From the NCBI RefSeq assembly GCF_963576615.1, contig NC_088717.1, positions 37,018,802 to 37,082,801 of the forward strand: a stretch of 64,000 nt of DNA, given 5' to 3'. The notes under the pieces were generated by a model. That model saw nothing but the letters and a program-made list of their open reading frames with translations, made no database searches and was not told where the DNA came from. Below are positions 1-11,222 of this stretch, in pieces. Both the position numbers and the translations under genes were made by a program. The stretch comes from Watersipora subatra (lineage: Eukaryota; Bryozoa; Gymnolaemata; Cheilostomatida; Watersiporidae). How positions within the stretch are numbered: the first letter of the stretch is position 1; every line of letters starts with the position of its first letter.

Positions 1-76
1 TTGGTCTGTTGGTCTGTTGGTCTGTTGGTCTGTTGGTCTGTAGTTTGTTCAGTTGGTCTGTAGTTTGTTCAGTTAT
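1..76. repeat. TTGGTCTG octamer simple repeat
   Basis: The window opens with about five perfect copies of an 8-bp unit (ttggtctg) followed by degenerate copies with a short inserted segment. It may continue beyond the window. The remainder up to 697 shows nothing I can assign. Confidence 0.85.
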
Positions 77-699
77 AACAATTAAAATCTAGGAATGAAA
101 AGTCTGCAATGGTCTGGATTTGAACTCCAAATTTCGCAGTCTACAGACAGGCATTTCTGACCATTACGCTAAGCTATCTTTATCAATTTTCCTTGTCTTA
201 CCTATCATTATGGCTATTGCAGGTTACAAGCTAACTTTGTACTTTTTATTAATTAATATTGCCTTTTGCGTTTTTTTAAAGTTTTTTAAAAGCATTATAA
301 CCAGAACCTGTTTTTTTCGATTTGTCGTTTTTAAATGTGCTGTTTCAATGTCAAATGTGCCATTACATTCCGTCAATTTTTGGTTCTTTTTGAGGGCAAT
401 CGCTAAAGGTTGTGAACACTAATAATTGATATCTCATTTTCACATTTGTACCAACATCATAATTTTGATGGATAACTTCTGCTGCAACAGTAACTTTTTT
501 ATACGCAAACTCCTAAGTACTAATTGTTCATTTTTATGATTTTTATTTTGGTTTCTCAGTTCGTAATAATTGTATAAGTGTCAAATCATTTTTTTTGTAG
601 TAGTATTGACTATCTAGCAATTACTTGCTAATTATTTCACATTTAAACATCTTTACAGATGTTTTACTTTTTTCTCTATATTTATTTGAACTGCGCAAA

Positions 700-805
700 A
701 CACTTGTCCCATTATATAAAGTTTAATGATTAGAATGGTATATGTTGTTTCAAGTTAAAATAAATTTTCTGTGCAAAAACTTTAAATTACCTGGGCAACG
801 CCGAA
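700..805 (-). repeat. End of a dispersed repeat family (cggcgttgcccaggtaa terminus)
   Basis: The reverse complement of this stretch carries the terminus ggcgttgcccaggtaa followed by ctttgcacag and aattttattt-like sequence. The same end occurs at about 37140, 40505 and 53690-53760. It lies just upstream of the first visible exon of the Lys-rich gene. Confidence 0.55.
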
Positions 806-897
806 CATGTACCAGTATTTATTGTATATTAGTAAGTTTGTGTGTTGAGTTAATCAGTGAATCCATGCATGTTCTTATTCATGTCACGTTTTCATAG

Positions 898-3800
898 ATG
901 CAAGCACTCTGTACTCTTCTCTTCCTGCCTGTCACATCAATGCCATTGGGGATGCAGCTAAGTCAAGTCCACTGGCAGAAGAATCTGTGGATAAATTAAA
1001 ATCTTCAGCATTACTGGATTCTGCCAGTACTTTAGGTCTGCAGAACAGCAATCCGGCAGCGGTTAGCACTGCTGTGACTAGTCATGGGTCAGCAATGGTG
1101 AGGCCTAGGCAGTCCTCCAGGCTTCAGCAAATGGCCAAAGATTCTGTGGAAGATGATAGCGGTGAGACATCACAAACGGACACTCAGTCACTTATTAGGA
1201 GCGTACAGAAGGTGGGAGTGGTGTCACCTGTTGATAATGGTCAAGTCTTAACACATGATACAAACAAAGGTACATCTCTTGAATACCTTTCCAAATTGCC
1301 AGAATCTTCACCAGAGCAAATCATTCGAGCTCCTCTCAATACGACAGAAAGTAGGGAGAGCGCAGAGGATGCACAGAGCAAACACATTATCCAAAACAAA
1401 GATAATGCCCATAATGAAAAGTGTTCCCACAGCAAAGACAATGATCTGAGCAAAGAGGGTGCCCAGAGGGAACAAGGTTCCCTGAGCAAAGAGGGTGCCC
1501 AGAGTGAACAAGATTTCCTGAGCAAAGAGGGTTCCCAGAGTGAACAAGGTTCCCTGAGCAAAGAGGGTTTCCAGAGTGAACAAGGTTCCCTGAGGAAAGA
1601 GGGTGCCCAGAGTGAACAAGATTCCCTGAGCAAAGAGGGTGCCCAGTTTGACGAAGATTCCTTGAGTAAAAAGGTTACCCTTAGTAAAAAGGGTGCCCAG
1701 TCTAAAGAGGGTGCTTTGGATAAAGAAGGTGCCTTCAGTAAAGATGGTTCTCTGAGTAAAGAGGGTGCCCTCAGTAAAGAGGGTGCCCTCAGTAAAGAGG
1801 GTGCCTTCAGTAAAGGGTATGCCCTCAGTGAAAAGGGTGCCCTAAGTGACGACGATGCGCAGAGCGGAAAGGGCAAAGTCTTTAGCAGTTCAGCAAAAGA
1901 TAAAACAAACAGCATTCCTGAGTAAGTAATCTCATTTTTTACCATCGTGTAAGTTGCTGCAAGGGTTGGTTTAATGTTCTCCACCCAAAATAGTTGGCAA
2001 AGCCAAAGATCGATAATTTATAGATATTTAGTTTGACATTGACCTTGAAACTGTTTTTCAAAAAAACAAAGAGTAAGAGTATGGAACATGTTTGACATAT
2101 TTGCCTTTGATTTCAGAATAGTAGCCCTAGTATGATGTTTTTGTATCATTACACACCACCTCTTCTTCATTGGACTGCATTCACTCTCTTAGTTCATATG
2201 AAACTCTATTTTGCATTTACTGGGTTCAATTACCTGCCATGACAATCAGTGCACAGTGGGACTTGTTGACGCAGACGTTCTAGCGCCGGACTTTTGGTGT
2301 AACGATTTCTAGTACAGGCTCCAAGTTCAGAATTTATCCAACTTTCGTCGTGGCTCATGGCTCAATAAGTTTCAAGTAAAAGTGGAAGGGAAAAATGTGC
2401 CCATAATGGCTACATTTACACATTTGACAGATACAATTCTCAAGATCCTTCAATGGATTTTTGGCGATGTGAACAAAAAACAATAGATGCGGCTTACGAG
2501 CAGTTTTTTATGTACTTTAAAGAAAAAAGTATTCTGTGTGAAGTTTTATGAAAGAAAACCTTTGTTTTTTACAAAAGCAAATGATGATAATAACAAAATA
2601 CATTGTTATTATCATCGTTTTATTTGTTTACTGTATATAAGCATAAATAATTTATTCAGTGCGAAAATAGCAGCACAAAACAGTCTAGGGACAAAAGGTC
2701 TGGCGCCAAAAGGTTTTGCATTAGAAAGTTTTGGTCAGAACGTCCTAGACCACAATCAGTGATAGGTGAGGCAGACAGCAAATGCATACAGCTTACATGC
2801 TATAATTTATAGGGACACAGAAATATAATGTATAGTAACACAGAAGTATAATGTATAGTGAAAGAGAAGTATAATGTATAGTGACACAGAAGTATAATGT
2901 ATAGTAACACAGAAGTACAATGTATAGTGACACAGAAATATAATGTATAGTGACACAGAAGTATAATGTATAGTGACACAGAAGTATAATGTATAGTGAC
3001 ACAGAGGTATAATGTATAGTGACACAGAAATATAATGTATAGTGACACAGAAGTATAATGTATAGTGACACAGAAGTATAATGTATAGTGACACAGAGGT
3101 ATAATGTATAGTGACACAGAAGTATAATGTATAGTGACACAGAAGTATAATGTATAGTGACACAGAAGTATAATGTATAGTGACACAGAGGTATAATGTA
3201 TAGTGACACAGAGGTATAATGTATAGTGACACAGAAGTACGTATAATGTATAGTGACACAGAAGTATAATGTATAGTAACACAGAAGTATAATGTATAGG
3301 GACACAGAAGTATAATGTATAGTGACACAGAAGTATAATGTATAATGACACAGAAGTATAATGTATAGAGACACAGAAGTATAATGTATAGTGACACAGA
3401 AGTATAATGTATAGTGACACAGAAGTATAATGTATAGTAACACAGAAGTATAATGTATAGTGACACAGAAGTATAATGTATAGAGACACAGAAGTATAAT
3501 GTATAGTGACACAGAAGTATAATGTATAGTGACACAGAAGTATAATGTATAGTGACACAGAAGTATAATGTATAGTGACACAGAGGTATAATGTATAGTG
3601 ACACGGAAGTATAATGTATAGTGACACAGAAGTATAATGTATAGTGACACAGAAGTATAATGTTTAGTGACACAGAAGTATAATGTATAGAGACACAGAA
3701 GTATAATGTATAGTGACACAGAAGTATAATGTATAGTGACACAGAAGTATAATGTATAGTGACACAGAAGTATAATGTATAGTGACACAGAAGTATAATG

Positions 3801-6800
3801 TATAGAGACACAGAAGTATAAGGTATAGTTTCACAGAAGTATAATGTATAGTGACACAGAAGTATAATGTATAGTGACACAGAAGTATAATGTTTAGTGA
3901 CACAGAAGTATAATGTATAGAGACACAGAAGTATAATGTATAGTGACACAGAAGTATAATGTATAGTGACACAGAAGTATAATGTATAGTGACACAGAAG
4001 TATAATGTATAGTGACACAGAAGTATAATGTATAGTGACACAGAAGTATAATGTATAGTGACACAGAAGTATAATGTATAGTGACACAGAAGTATAATGT
4101 TTAGTGACACAGAAGTATAATGTATAGAGACACAGAAGTATAATGTATAGTGACACAGAAGTATAATGTATAGTGACACAGAAGTATAATGTATAATGAC
4201 ACAGAAGTATAATGTATAGTGACACAGAAGTATAATGTATAGAGACACAGAAGTATAAGGTATAGTGACACAGAAGTATAATGTATAGTGACACAGAATT
4301 ATAATGTATAGTAACACAGAAGTATAATGTATAGTGACACAGAGGTATAATGTATAGTGACGCAGAAGTATAAGGTATAGTGACACAGAAGTATAATGTA
4401 TAAAGACACAGAAGTATAATGTATAGTGACACAGAAGTATAGGCCTAATGTATAGAGACACAGAATTATAATGTATAGTAACACAGAAGTATAATGTATA
4501 GTGACACAGAAGTATAATGTATAGTGACACAGAAGTATAATGTATAGAGACACAGAAGTATAATGTATAGAGACACAGAAGTAACTATTAATAGTAGAAC
4601 ATGAGATGATGCAGTAACTGCAGCTTTGCTATATATTACTGCTGGTATATTTAGGCAAATCGCTTCTAATTATATTTATTTATAGAATTATTTCCAATTT
4701 GTCTTTTTTATTTAGAAACTTATGATATTTGTTTGTAGAAATTCACTTACATGGATGTGTAATCGTCTGGGATTACCTGATATATTCACTCTGTATACGA
4801 ATGATTTTAAGGACTGCCCACTCCTTGACAATAAGGTAAGATTCCAAGACAATCACAAATGTAATAGCCTGTTTTGTACAAAAAAAAGCATATTGTTTTA
4901 CCTTAATTAATGTCAGATATGAGAGAAAGTTTACCGTTTCGGAGATGTGTACCCTTGGCTGTGGACTTCCTTATCTTGCCAGCTATTTGAGTTTAGAAAC
5001 TCAGACAGACCTGTGGCTTGTTAGAACTGAACCTGTTCTTGTTGTGACATATTAGGTTGGATTGGCTACTGGTGTGGGTGTGGATGTGGTTATCGATAAG
5101 AAACCAGAAAATATTTCATCTATGCCTCTGGACACTATAGTGCTTACATCCCCTCCAAAGCTGCCCCCGGTACCAGCAGCTGCCAAGGTAACATCTTGTA
5201 ACGACCTTTTTAATCCAGTTAATTGTATTCACCTATATTCATTCATTTGCAGCATTTATGTCAGCTTGTTGCATTCTGACATATAGTCATCCCTCTGCAC
5301 AAGAAGTTGATTCGCTTCTATGTCTGCTGCAATTGCTTACAGTTGTATGTTGGAGCAAAAATTATAAAAATAATATTATTTGCTATAATAAAAGCTGTAG
5401 CCGTTCATCTGAAGCCAGCATTGGAGGTTGGGTAATAACATTGCACCTTACGAGAATCATTTTAATCATTCTAGAACCAGAACCACTAAGAACTATCAGA
5501 CTCATTAATCATTCTAGGCGTCCCTATAATAGAATCCTTGAAAGTAATCCTTCACTTTCATGGATTCTACTATAATAGGGAGTTATTGTACATATACTTA
5601 CTCCCTGTGCTTTATTGATACTCCAGATGATTTCTGGCGGCACTCTAAACTGTCAGGGTACTAGTATGTATAATTTATAATATTGTAATTCATTTTACAG
5701 CCAGGAAGATGACCTTGTACAATATTTTAGTTGATTTTATTAGAAAGTATCGGTATTATTTTATCATTTGTGATTGTCTTTGATGTTTGAGGTGATCTGA
5801 CTGCCAAGATGTTTTAGGATTAGAATACATAGTTTACCTAACTTTATGGCAAGTACATAGTCTACCTTACTCTATGGCAAGTACATAGTCTGCCTAACTC
5901 TATGGCAAGTACATAGTCTACCTAACTCTATGACAAGTACATAGTCTACCTTACTCTATGGCAAGTACATAGTCTACCTAACTCTATGACAAGTACATAG
6001 TCTACCTTACTCTATGGCAAGTACATAGTCTGCCTAACTCTATGGCAAGTACATAGTCTACCTAACTCTATGACAAGTACATAGTTTACCTAACTCTATG
6101 GCAAGTACATATTCTACCTAACTCTATGACAAGTACATAGTCTACCTAACTATATGGAAAGTACATAGTCTACCTAACTCTATGGAAAGTACATAGTCTT
6201 CCTAACTCTATGGAAAGTACATAGTCTGCCTAACTCTATGACAAGTACATAGTCTACCTAACTCTATGGCAAGTACATACTCTATATCACTCTATGGAAA
6301 GTACATAGTCTACCTAACCCAATAGCCAGTACATAGCCTCAATCCTTAAATGTTATATTTTATTGTAGCAAGAGTGCTCAGGTGGTCTCATCTCAAAACT
6401 AGAGCTACATCCAAATGATATATTCACTCAGGCTTGGTAACCTGGAAGAATGATTAATACAGACTGACTTGTTTGCAAATGAAAACTGGATTTTTCATGA
6501 CCTTTTATGTGCATAAAAGGAACATCCTTAATATTCGAGTAACAGCAATGTTTATATTTAGGCGTTTCCATAAATAATAACTTGACATTTAGAGTTATTT
6601 GATGCCAACTACACATGCACATTATAAAATTCTTTGAATTGATGCAGTACTTTCTTGACTTTCAGATGAATGATGGGACATCACAAAATGTCCCATCATT
6701 TATGCATGTTGCACTTCATAGCTCCGGAGCTACCTTTTTGAAAGCAGTAAATTTTATATTATCTGAAAGTCAAGAAAGTACTGCATCAATTAATTTAAAG

Positions 6801-9546
6801 AATTTTATAATGGGAGCAAATGTGCATGTGTAGTTGGCATCAAATAACTCTAATTGTCAAATTATTATTTATGGGCATGCCCATTTACAGTAGATGTGAA
6901 TATATGTATCTGAAAATCACCAATTTTTATATTCAAGTAAGATGTACATGTTTGAATAACATCAACCTTTATGTTCATATAAGATGTGCATTTTACTTAA
7001 TGTTTTTCGTTGGTCTTCTTTTTAGGCCTCAGCAGTGGTTGCTAAGGAACTGGCATTTTATTTGTCTTTTTTTTAGGCCTCAGCAGTGGTTGCTAAGGAA
7101 CTGGCATTTTATTTGTCTTCTTTTTAGGTCTCAGTAGTGGTTGCTAAGGAACTGGCATTTTATTTGTTTTCTTTTTAGGCCTCAGCAGTGGTTGCTAAGG
7201 AACTGGCATTTTATTTGTCTTCTTTTTAGGCCTCAGCAGTGGTTGCTAAGGAACTGGCATTTTATTTGTCTTTTTTTTAGGCCTCAGCAGTGGTTGCTAA
7301 GGAACTGGCATTTTATTTGTCTTCTTTTTAGGTCTCAGTAGTGGTTGCTAAGGAACTGGCAATTTATTTGTTTTCTTTTAGGCCTCAGCAGTGGTTGCTA
7401 AGGAACTGGCAACACGAACTCTCTACGCAAACAATTCTTCAGCACGCCAACCTTCGAAAAAATCTAATAAAAATAAAAAAAAGAATTGGCGCAAGAATGG
7501 TAAAAGAATGAAGGTTTGTCATCTCTATTCTTGGCTTACCGAAAACTTCAAATTTGCTTACATTTCTTTTGTTCAAGTTAGTTTAAAGGATAAATTCTAA
7601 CTCGCTGTTTTTAGTATCTGGCATTTGTGTCTTGACGGATCCTATTTTCTTTGTTAAATGTTTTTAGTATGTGGACAGGAAGAGACTAATGGATCCTGAT
7701 GCACTTGCAGCTGGTCTACAGACCTCTGCCCGACCGGTATGTTTGCACTAACCTCGCTCTAAAGAAATATGTCCGACCCTGTTGATACAGAATCTTTTTG
7801 TTTCTTTTGATAGAAATAATTTCTGTCAAAACATTTTGCGACAGATGATCGATGTCTATAATTTCAAAATTGAAGTTTTGTCATAGTTTCAAACTAAAGT
7901 TTTATGAAATCACAACAAGGTTTTGTACTATTAGGCCCATTTTTTTCCAGCTTAGCTGTTATCAGGGACTCATTAATGTTAGGTTTGTCATTGCCCTAAC
8001 AAGTACTTTTACCAGAATAAGAGTAAGCTTGCAGTGACAAGTAAAAGAGAGACAGCACATATACCAGACGTTTCAGAATAAATCTGTAGAGAAACACCAA
8101 TATTTTAGCCTTGTGCTTGCATTTTATCATATACTATAACATAACTAACTATGCAAACAGTTCAATCTGAAGTACTTCATATAAAGGAGTGTTTTTGATG
8201 AGTCATTGCAACTCCCAACACCTGAAAAAATTCTGTTTTCAAGTATAGAGCTGAGTGCATAGAATAATTCTTAACCGTTGTCGGTTTCGCTAGAAACCGT
8301 TTCCACCATCTTAGCAATATAAGTGTGAGTTGTTTGACAAAAAAGTCGTTAATTTCAAAAAATGTTGACTCTGAAAAGAGCCTTTTGTAGCCTTGGAAAC
8401 TGAATTCATGCTAAGTCCGAGTATTCTTAAGAAGGACTTTGTAGGTAGTTTGATGGTGGGAAACACAGATACAAAATTTAGCATGAGCCAAGTAGGAGTT
8501 GTGTCTCCATTGAGCCAAGCTAATAGTTGAAGCAAACAGTTGATTGGTGGCATTTTGCTAACTTGTAGTAACATTTGCAAGAAGCTGCTATGGGAATCGC
8601 TGAACTTCATGAGTGTGTTTTTTAAATTAAAAGGGGATGATGAATCATCTGAGGATTGGTTAGAATGATTATAATCGATGTCACTATCTATGGTTTTATT
8701 ATGAGGAATATGTGAGGTCCATTTCACTACTTTGTGCTACAGATTTAGGTTTAAGTCATAGCAAACAGTTTTTCTTTCATCCGTCAGAACTGAATATGAA
8801 AAAAGATAACACCTAAAATCCTTTGTGGTTAAATTTTTGGGAACCAATTTACTCCGTTACTCGTAATGATTGTTTTCAAAATGTTTCTGCCACGAGCCTT
8901 TATAGCGACTTTCTACCAGAATATACTCTATAAATGAGCCACTATAGTGGTTTTCCTTAGCAAAATAATTTCCGAGATTTTTTCATAGTAACCTTCACCT
9001 GACCTTGAAAACATTTTAAGTTGTGAATGGGGCTACTATAGTTTGACCAAACGTGAAACAAGAGCTAAGGTGCTTGGTAGTGTTGTTGTTGCGTTCACAA
9101 TGGTCACTGATCTCTAAATCAGTTAAAGCAGTTTCTTTAGTTTTGTGAATTTGTAGTTTAAACTGGTATCAGAAGAATCATCATACCCAGTGACTACCAT
9201 ATTTAGGCTTTCTTTTATCATTATGGCAAATACTCCATTTGAACATCACCGTTCTTTTTGTTTGTTTGATCATTTATGTGTCCCGATTTGTATCTATGAA
9301 TCCTAACTTCTAGAAGTAAGTTACTCAGTCATAGAGTTTTTAGTTGTGAGTTTGAGAGGCACAGTGTCACTTTAACATCATTGATTATCATTATGCACTT
9401 GACAACAAAGGGCAGGTTGTTATTAGTGTCATTGCTGACTGTAGGCTTCTACTGATGAACCCCCTACTCAGTCTTCTCGCACCCTCCTCTCCTACAGTGA
9501 TGACGTCCTATTTGATGAAGCCCCAGTAAAGAAAAAAAAGAAATGA
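898..9546 (+). CDS. Unrecognised gene, copy A, 5'-partial (internal repeats, Lys-rich C-terminus)
   Basis: Six exons join in phase with GT-AG borders: 898-1921, 4739-4835, 5056-5187, 7382-7513, 7668-7736 and 9445-9546 (stop TGA 9544-9546). The first visible exon starts mid-codon after a TAG acceptor, so the true start lies outside the window. It encodes a Ser/Glu-rich region followed by a degenerate repeat around LSKEGA and SEQGS (protein of about 1440-1890), which looks low-complexity and disordered. Later exons give LGLPDIFTLYTND, then PPKLPPVPAAAK, then a basic stretch (NKKKNWRKNGKRMK), MDPDALAAGLQ, and a C-terminus ending in KKKKK. I do not recognise the family. Basic tracts suggest a nuclear protein, which is inference. 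Intron 1 holds a 23-bp satellite; the intron before exon 4 ends in an array of duplicated 3' splice sites. A diverged, broken copy lies at 32570-34303. An exon between 5187 and 7382 could have been missed. Confidence 0.72.
1922..2810. other. Intron 1 of the Lys-rich gene: left duplication boundary and A-specific DNA
   Basis: From about 1935 to 2003 the sequence matches about 31404-31465 in block B (shared cacccaaaat and caaagcc), which places the left edge of the duplicated block only a few bases past the exon end. About 2005-2690 has no counterpart in B. Homology resumes near 2730 (gtcctagaccacaatcagtg) just before the satellite. No gene is visible. Confidence 0.6.
2811..4584. repeat. 23-bp satellite array, block A (about 77 units)
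   Basis: Tandem copies of a 23-bp unit around gtgacacagaagtataatgt, nearly uniform, with occasional 1-4-bp insertions such as one near 3238 and one near 4441. Because 23 is not a multiple of 3 and the unit has no stop on the minus strand, all three minus frames stay open for hundreds of codons (up to 541) and read SLYIILLCHYTLYFCVTIHY. These are artefacts of the satellite, not genes. Confidence 0.97.
4600..4738. other. Intron segment downstream of the satellite
   Basis: Shared with block B at about 32440-32570 (both contain gctatatattactgctggta or close variants), so it belongs to the ancestral block. It ends in the acceptor of the second exon. No other feature is seen. Confidence 0.5.
5575..5695. 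repeat. Fragment of the dispersed 'TAATAAGAGC' repeat family
   Basis: Contains gagttattgtacatatact, ctgtgctttattgatactcc and cagggtactagta in the same order as other copies near 31260, 50480, 50960 and 56760. Confidence 0.55.
5826..6338. repeat. 28-bp minisatellite
   Basis: About 18 tandem copies of a 28-bp unit (aagtacatagtctacctaac plus tctatggc), with a few substitutions per unit. It lies in the intron between exons 5056-5187 and 7382-7513 and is absent from block B, which lacks this whole interval. Confidence 0.93.
6568..6876. repeat. Long palindrome / foldback MITE-like element
   Basis: Two ~95-110-bp arms at about 6570-6664 and 6757-6876 are near-perfect inverted copies. Each contains gatgcagtactttcttgac or its complement and ttgatgccaactacacatgc or its complement. 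A nested 9-bp inverted pair (atgggacat/atgtcccat) sits in the spacer. Arms of this length suggest a foldback-type non-autonomous DNA transposon. No clear target duplication was identified. Confidence 0.8.
7005..7381 (+). repeat. 51-bp tandem array of duplicated 3' splice sites
   Basis: Each unit is a pyrimidine tract ending in TTTTTAG followed by the first ~28 nt of the downstream exon (gcctcagcagtggttgctaa). Acceptor AGs end at 7025, 7076, 7127, 7178, 7229, 7280, 7331 and 7381, spaced 51 bp except for a final 50. Units 1-3 match units 5-7 in their private variants (for example gtctcagtag in units 3 and 7), so four-unit blocks were themselves duplicated. Read from any of the first seven acceptors in the exon's frame, the next unit's TAG is an in-frame stop. 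Only the last acceptor leads into an open exon. Confidence 0.92.
8030..8745. mobile_element. A-specific dispersed repeat, copy 1
   Basis: In block B the flanks meet near 33455-33535, so about 700 bp is inserted in A. A diverged copy lies at about 12140-12745 (shared tgttgactctgaaaagagc, gagctgagtgcatagaata-like and agcaggagttgtgtc-like segments). The minus strand has a 138-codon open frame rich in Ser and Leu with no recognised domain. The two copies are probably ends of one transposon family of unknown class. Confidence 0.6.
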
Positions 9547-9657
9547 TCGTATGAAGTGCTTCCGTGATATAAATTAGCTCTTACAATTTTTCTACCTCTG
9601 AATTTTTGTAAATATATACTTAACATTTTTGAGCTAGTGAAGGATTATGTATTGCTC

Positions 9658-9663
9658 AATAAA
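9658..9663 (+). promoter_or_regulatory. Polyadenylation signal of the Lys-rich gene, copy A
   Basis: AATAAA about 110 nt after the stop codon at 9544-9546. The same context (gctcaataaaacag) is kept in block B at 34429-34434. Confidence 0.6.
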
Positions 9664-9751
9664 ACAGAAAATTATTAATCTTATAAAACTCAAAATATTT
9701 AAGATATATTGCTGATGCAAATAATATATAGTGTATCAGTCTTGTTAAATT

Positions 9752-11105
9752 CATAACTAAATGTGTTTATGACACACTCTTGTTCAGCTCATATCAACTC
9801 ATTTTGAGCTTATGACTCACTTTTGTTAAAGGTTGACTTGCAACACAATTCTCATTAAAGTTATTTATTATCAAAAGATTCGCCATGTCTTACTCTGCTG
9901 TGTTGTAGGTACAAAGTATGTGGAAACTTGATTACAAGGTCTTGAAAGCTCAAAAAACGAACAGTTAATCGCAGTCATCACGAAAACGCTGAGGTTGGAA
10001 TCCTTCTCGAAACAGCTCAAATTTGATATAGTTGAATACAATGCGCTTCTGTTTACACTTTCATGCAACCTCATTCGTCGAAATATTTTCACAAATAAAC
10101 TTCACGCATTTAATAAAACCGTGTCTATAATTGTCTTTACGCGTCTGTTTCTTTATAACTGTAATGCTGTAACTTTGAGCACTGATATCTCAAAACCTAG
10201 CCTAAAGATTTGTTAAATCATTTAACCTTAGCTCGAGGAGGTGCATATCATCCTCTGATGAACATGAGGTGCCTGTTGGTCACCTGTGATGGTGGAGATG
10301 TCCTGCAGAAGCTATTCGCACTATTTGGGCATTCGTACATATTTTCGCAGAAAATATTGGTCACATGATCGGATTATGATTAGATGGTTAAACTAAGCTG
10401 AAACGAAACTAAAGTAGCGAGCATCTATATTTAATAAGGGCTTTTCGGTAGAACCCGAAGTGTTTGTCATAAACTAGTGCTACGAGAAGTGTTATATTGA
10501 GCATTTTATTGGCCTTTCATTTCACACGATAACATGTCGTGCTAAAACAATAACCATGTTGAGTTGAGTACGTCATCAAATTAAAGGGATTCCACCTACG
10601 ACTGTTTTTTAACTTCGTTTTTGAGCTTTTAAGAGCTTGTAATCACATTTTTCCATATTTTGAACCCATAACACAGCAGAGTAAGACATGGTGAACATTT
10701 TGATACCAAATAACTGTAATGCGAATTTTGTTGCAAGTCAACCTTTAAACTCATATCAGCACATTGAGTTTATGACTCATTCTTGTTAGACTCTCATCAA
10801 CTCTTTGAGTTTATTACTCACTCTTGTTAAACTCTCATCAACTCATTGAGTTAACGACTCACTCTTGTTAAACTCATATCAACTCAATTAGTTCATGACT
10901 CACTCTTGTTTAACTCATGTCAACTAAATGAGTTTATGGCTCACTCTCGTTAAACTCATTTCAACTCAATTAGTTTATTATTCACTCTCGTTAAACTCAT
11001 GTCAACTCAATGAGTTTATTACTCACTCTTGTTAAACTCATATCAACTCAATTAGTTTATGACTCATTCTTGTTAAACTTCCATCAACTCATTGAGCTTA
11101 CTACC
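9752..11105. repeat. ~41-bp minisatellite, block A, split by a transposon
   Basis: Units around aactcatatcaactcattg plus gagtttatgactcactcttg occur at about 9752-9830 and 10745-11105, separated by the 914-bp TTAA-target element. A shorter uninterrupted version is at about 34515-34770 in block B. Confidence 0.85.
9831..10744. mobile_element. Non-autonomous DNA transposon with TTAA target duplication
   Basis: The 914-bp element begins aggttgacttgcaacaca and ends in its inverse. Terminal inverted repeats extend about 75 bp and include the shared segment agcagagtaagacatgg in opposite orientation. It is flanked by TTAA at 9827-9830 and 10745-10748, inside a minisatellite unit whose uninterrupted form reads cttgTTAAactcat. 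TTAA duplication is typical of piggyBac and Kolobok superfamilies; a purine-rich AGG terminus fits Kolobok better than the CCC end of piggyBac. No transposase reading frame is present. Confidence 0.88.
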
Positions 11106-11222
11106 TATGGCACTTGGTGTAGAAGCTGCTACACAGAAAAAGCAAATGTAGTCTCATGTATGAAAGGCTACATACAATATGAGATAGTCATAGTGGTTCA
11201 TGCACATGTAATTTTGTAAAAT

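Noticed and set aside
1241-1984. 247-codon minus-strand frame opposite the repeat-coding exon
   Set aside because: It is the antisense of the KEGA repeat. The plus strand has matching splice phase into downstream exons and the minus strand does not.
2793-4553. Very long minus-strand open frames (up to 541 codons) and similar ones at 31527-32528
   Set aside because: They consist entirely of the 23-bp satellite, which lacks stops on the minus strand in all three frames. The reading is purely periodic with no unique sequence.
6820-7341. Frames reading RPQQWLLRNWHFICLLF repeatedly
   Set aside because: These are an alternative frame of the 51-bp splice-site array; the biologically consistent frame is the one shared with the exon at 7382-7513.
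8311-8727. 138-codon minus-strand frame as a host gene
   Set aside because: It lies in an A-specific insertion with a diverged, frame-broken relative at about 12140-12745, so it is more likely repeat-derived.
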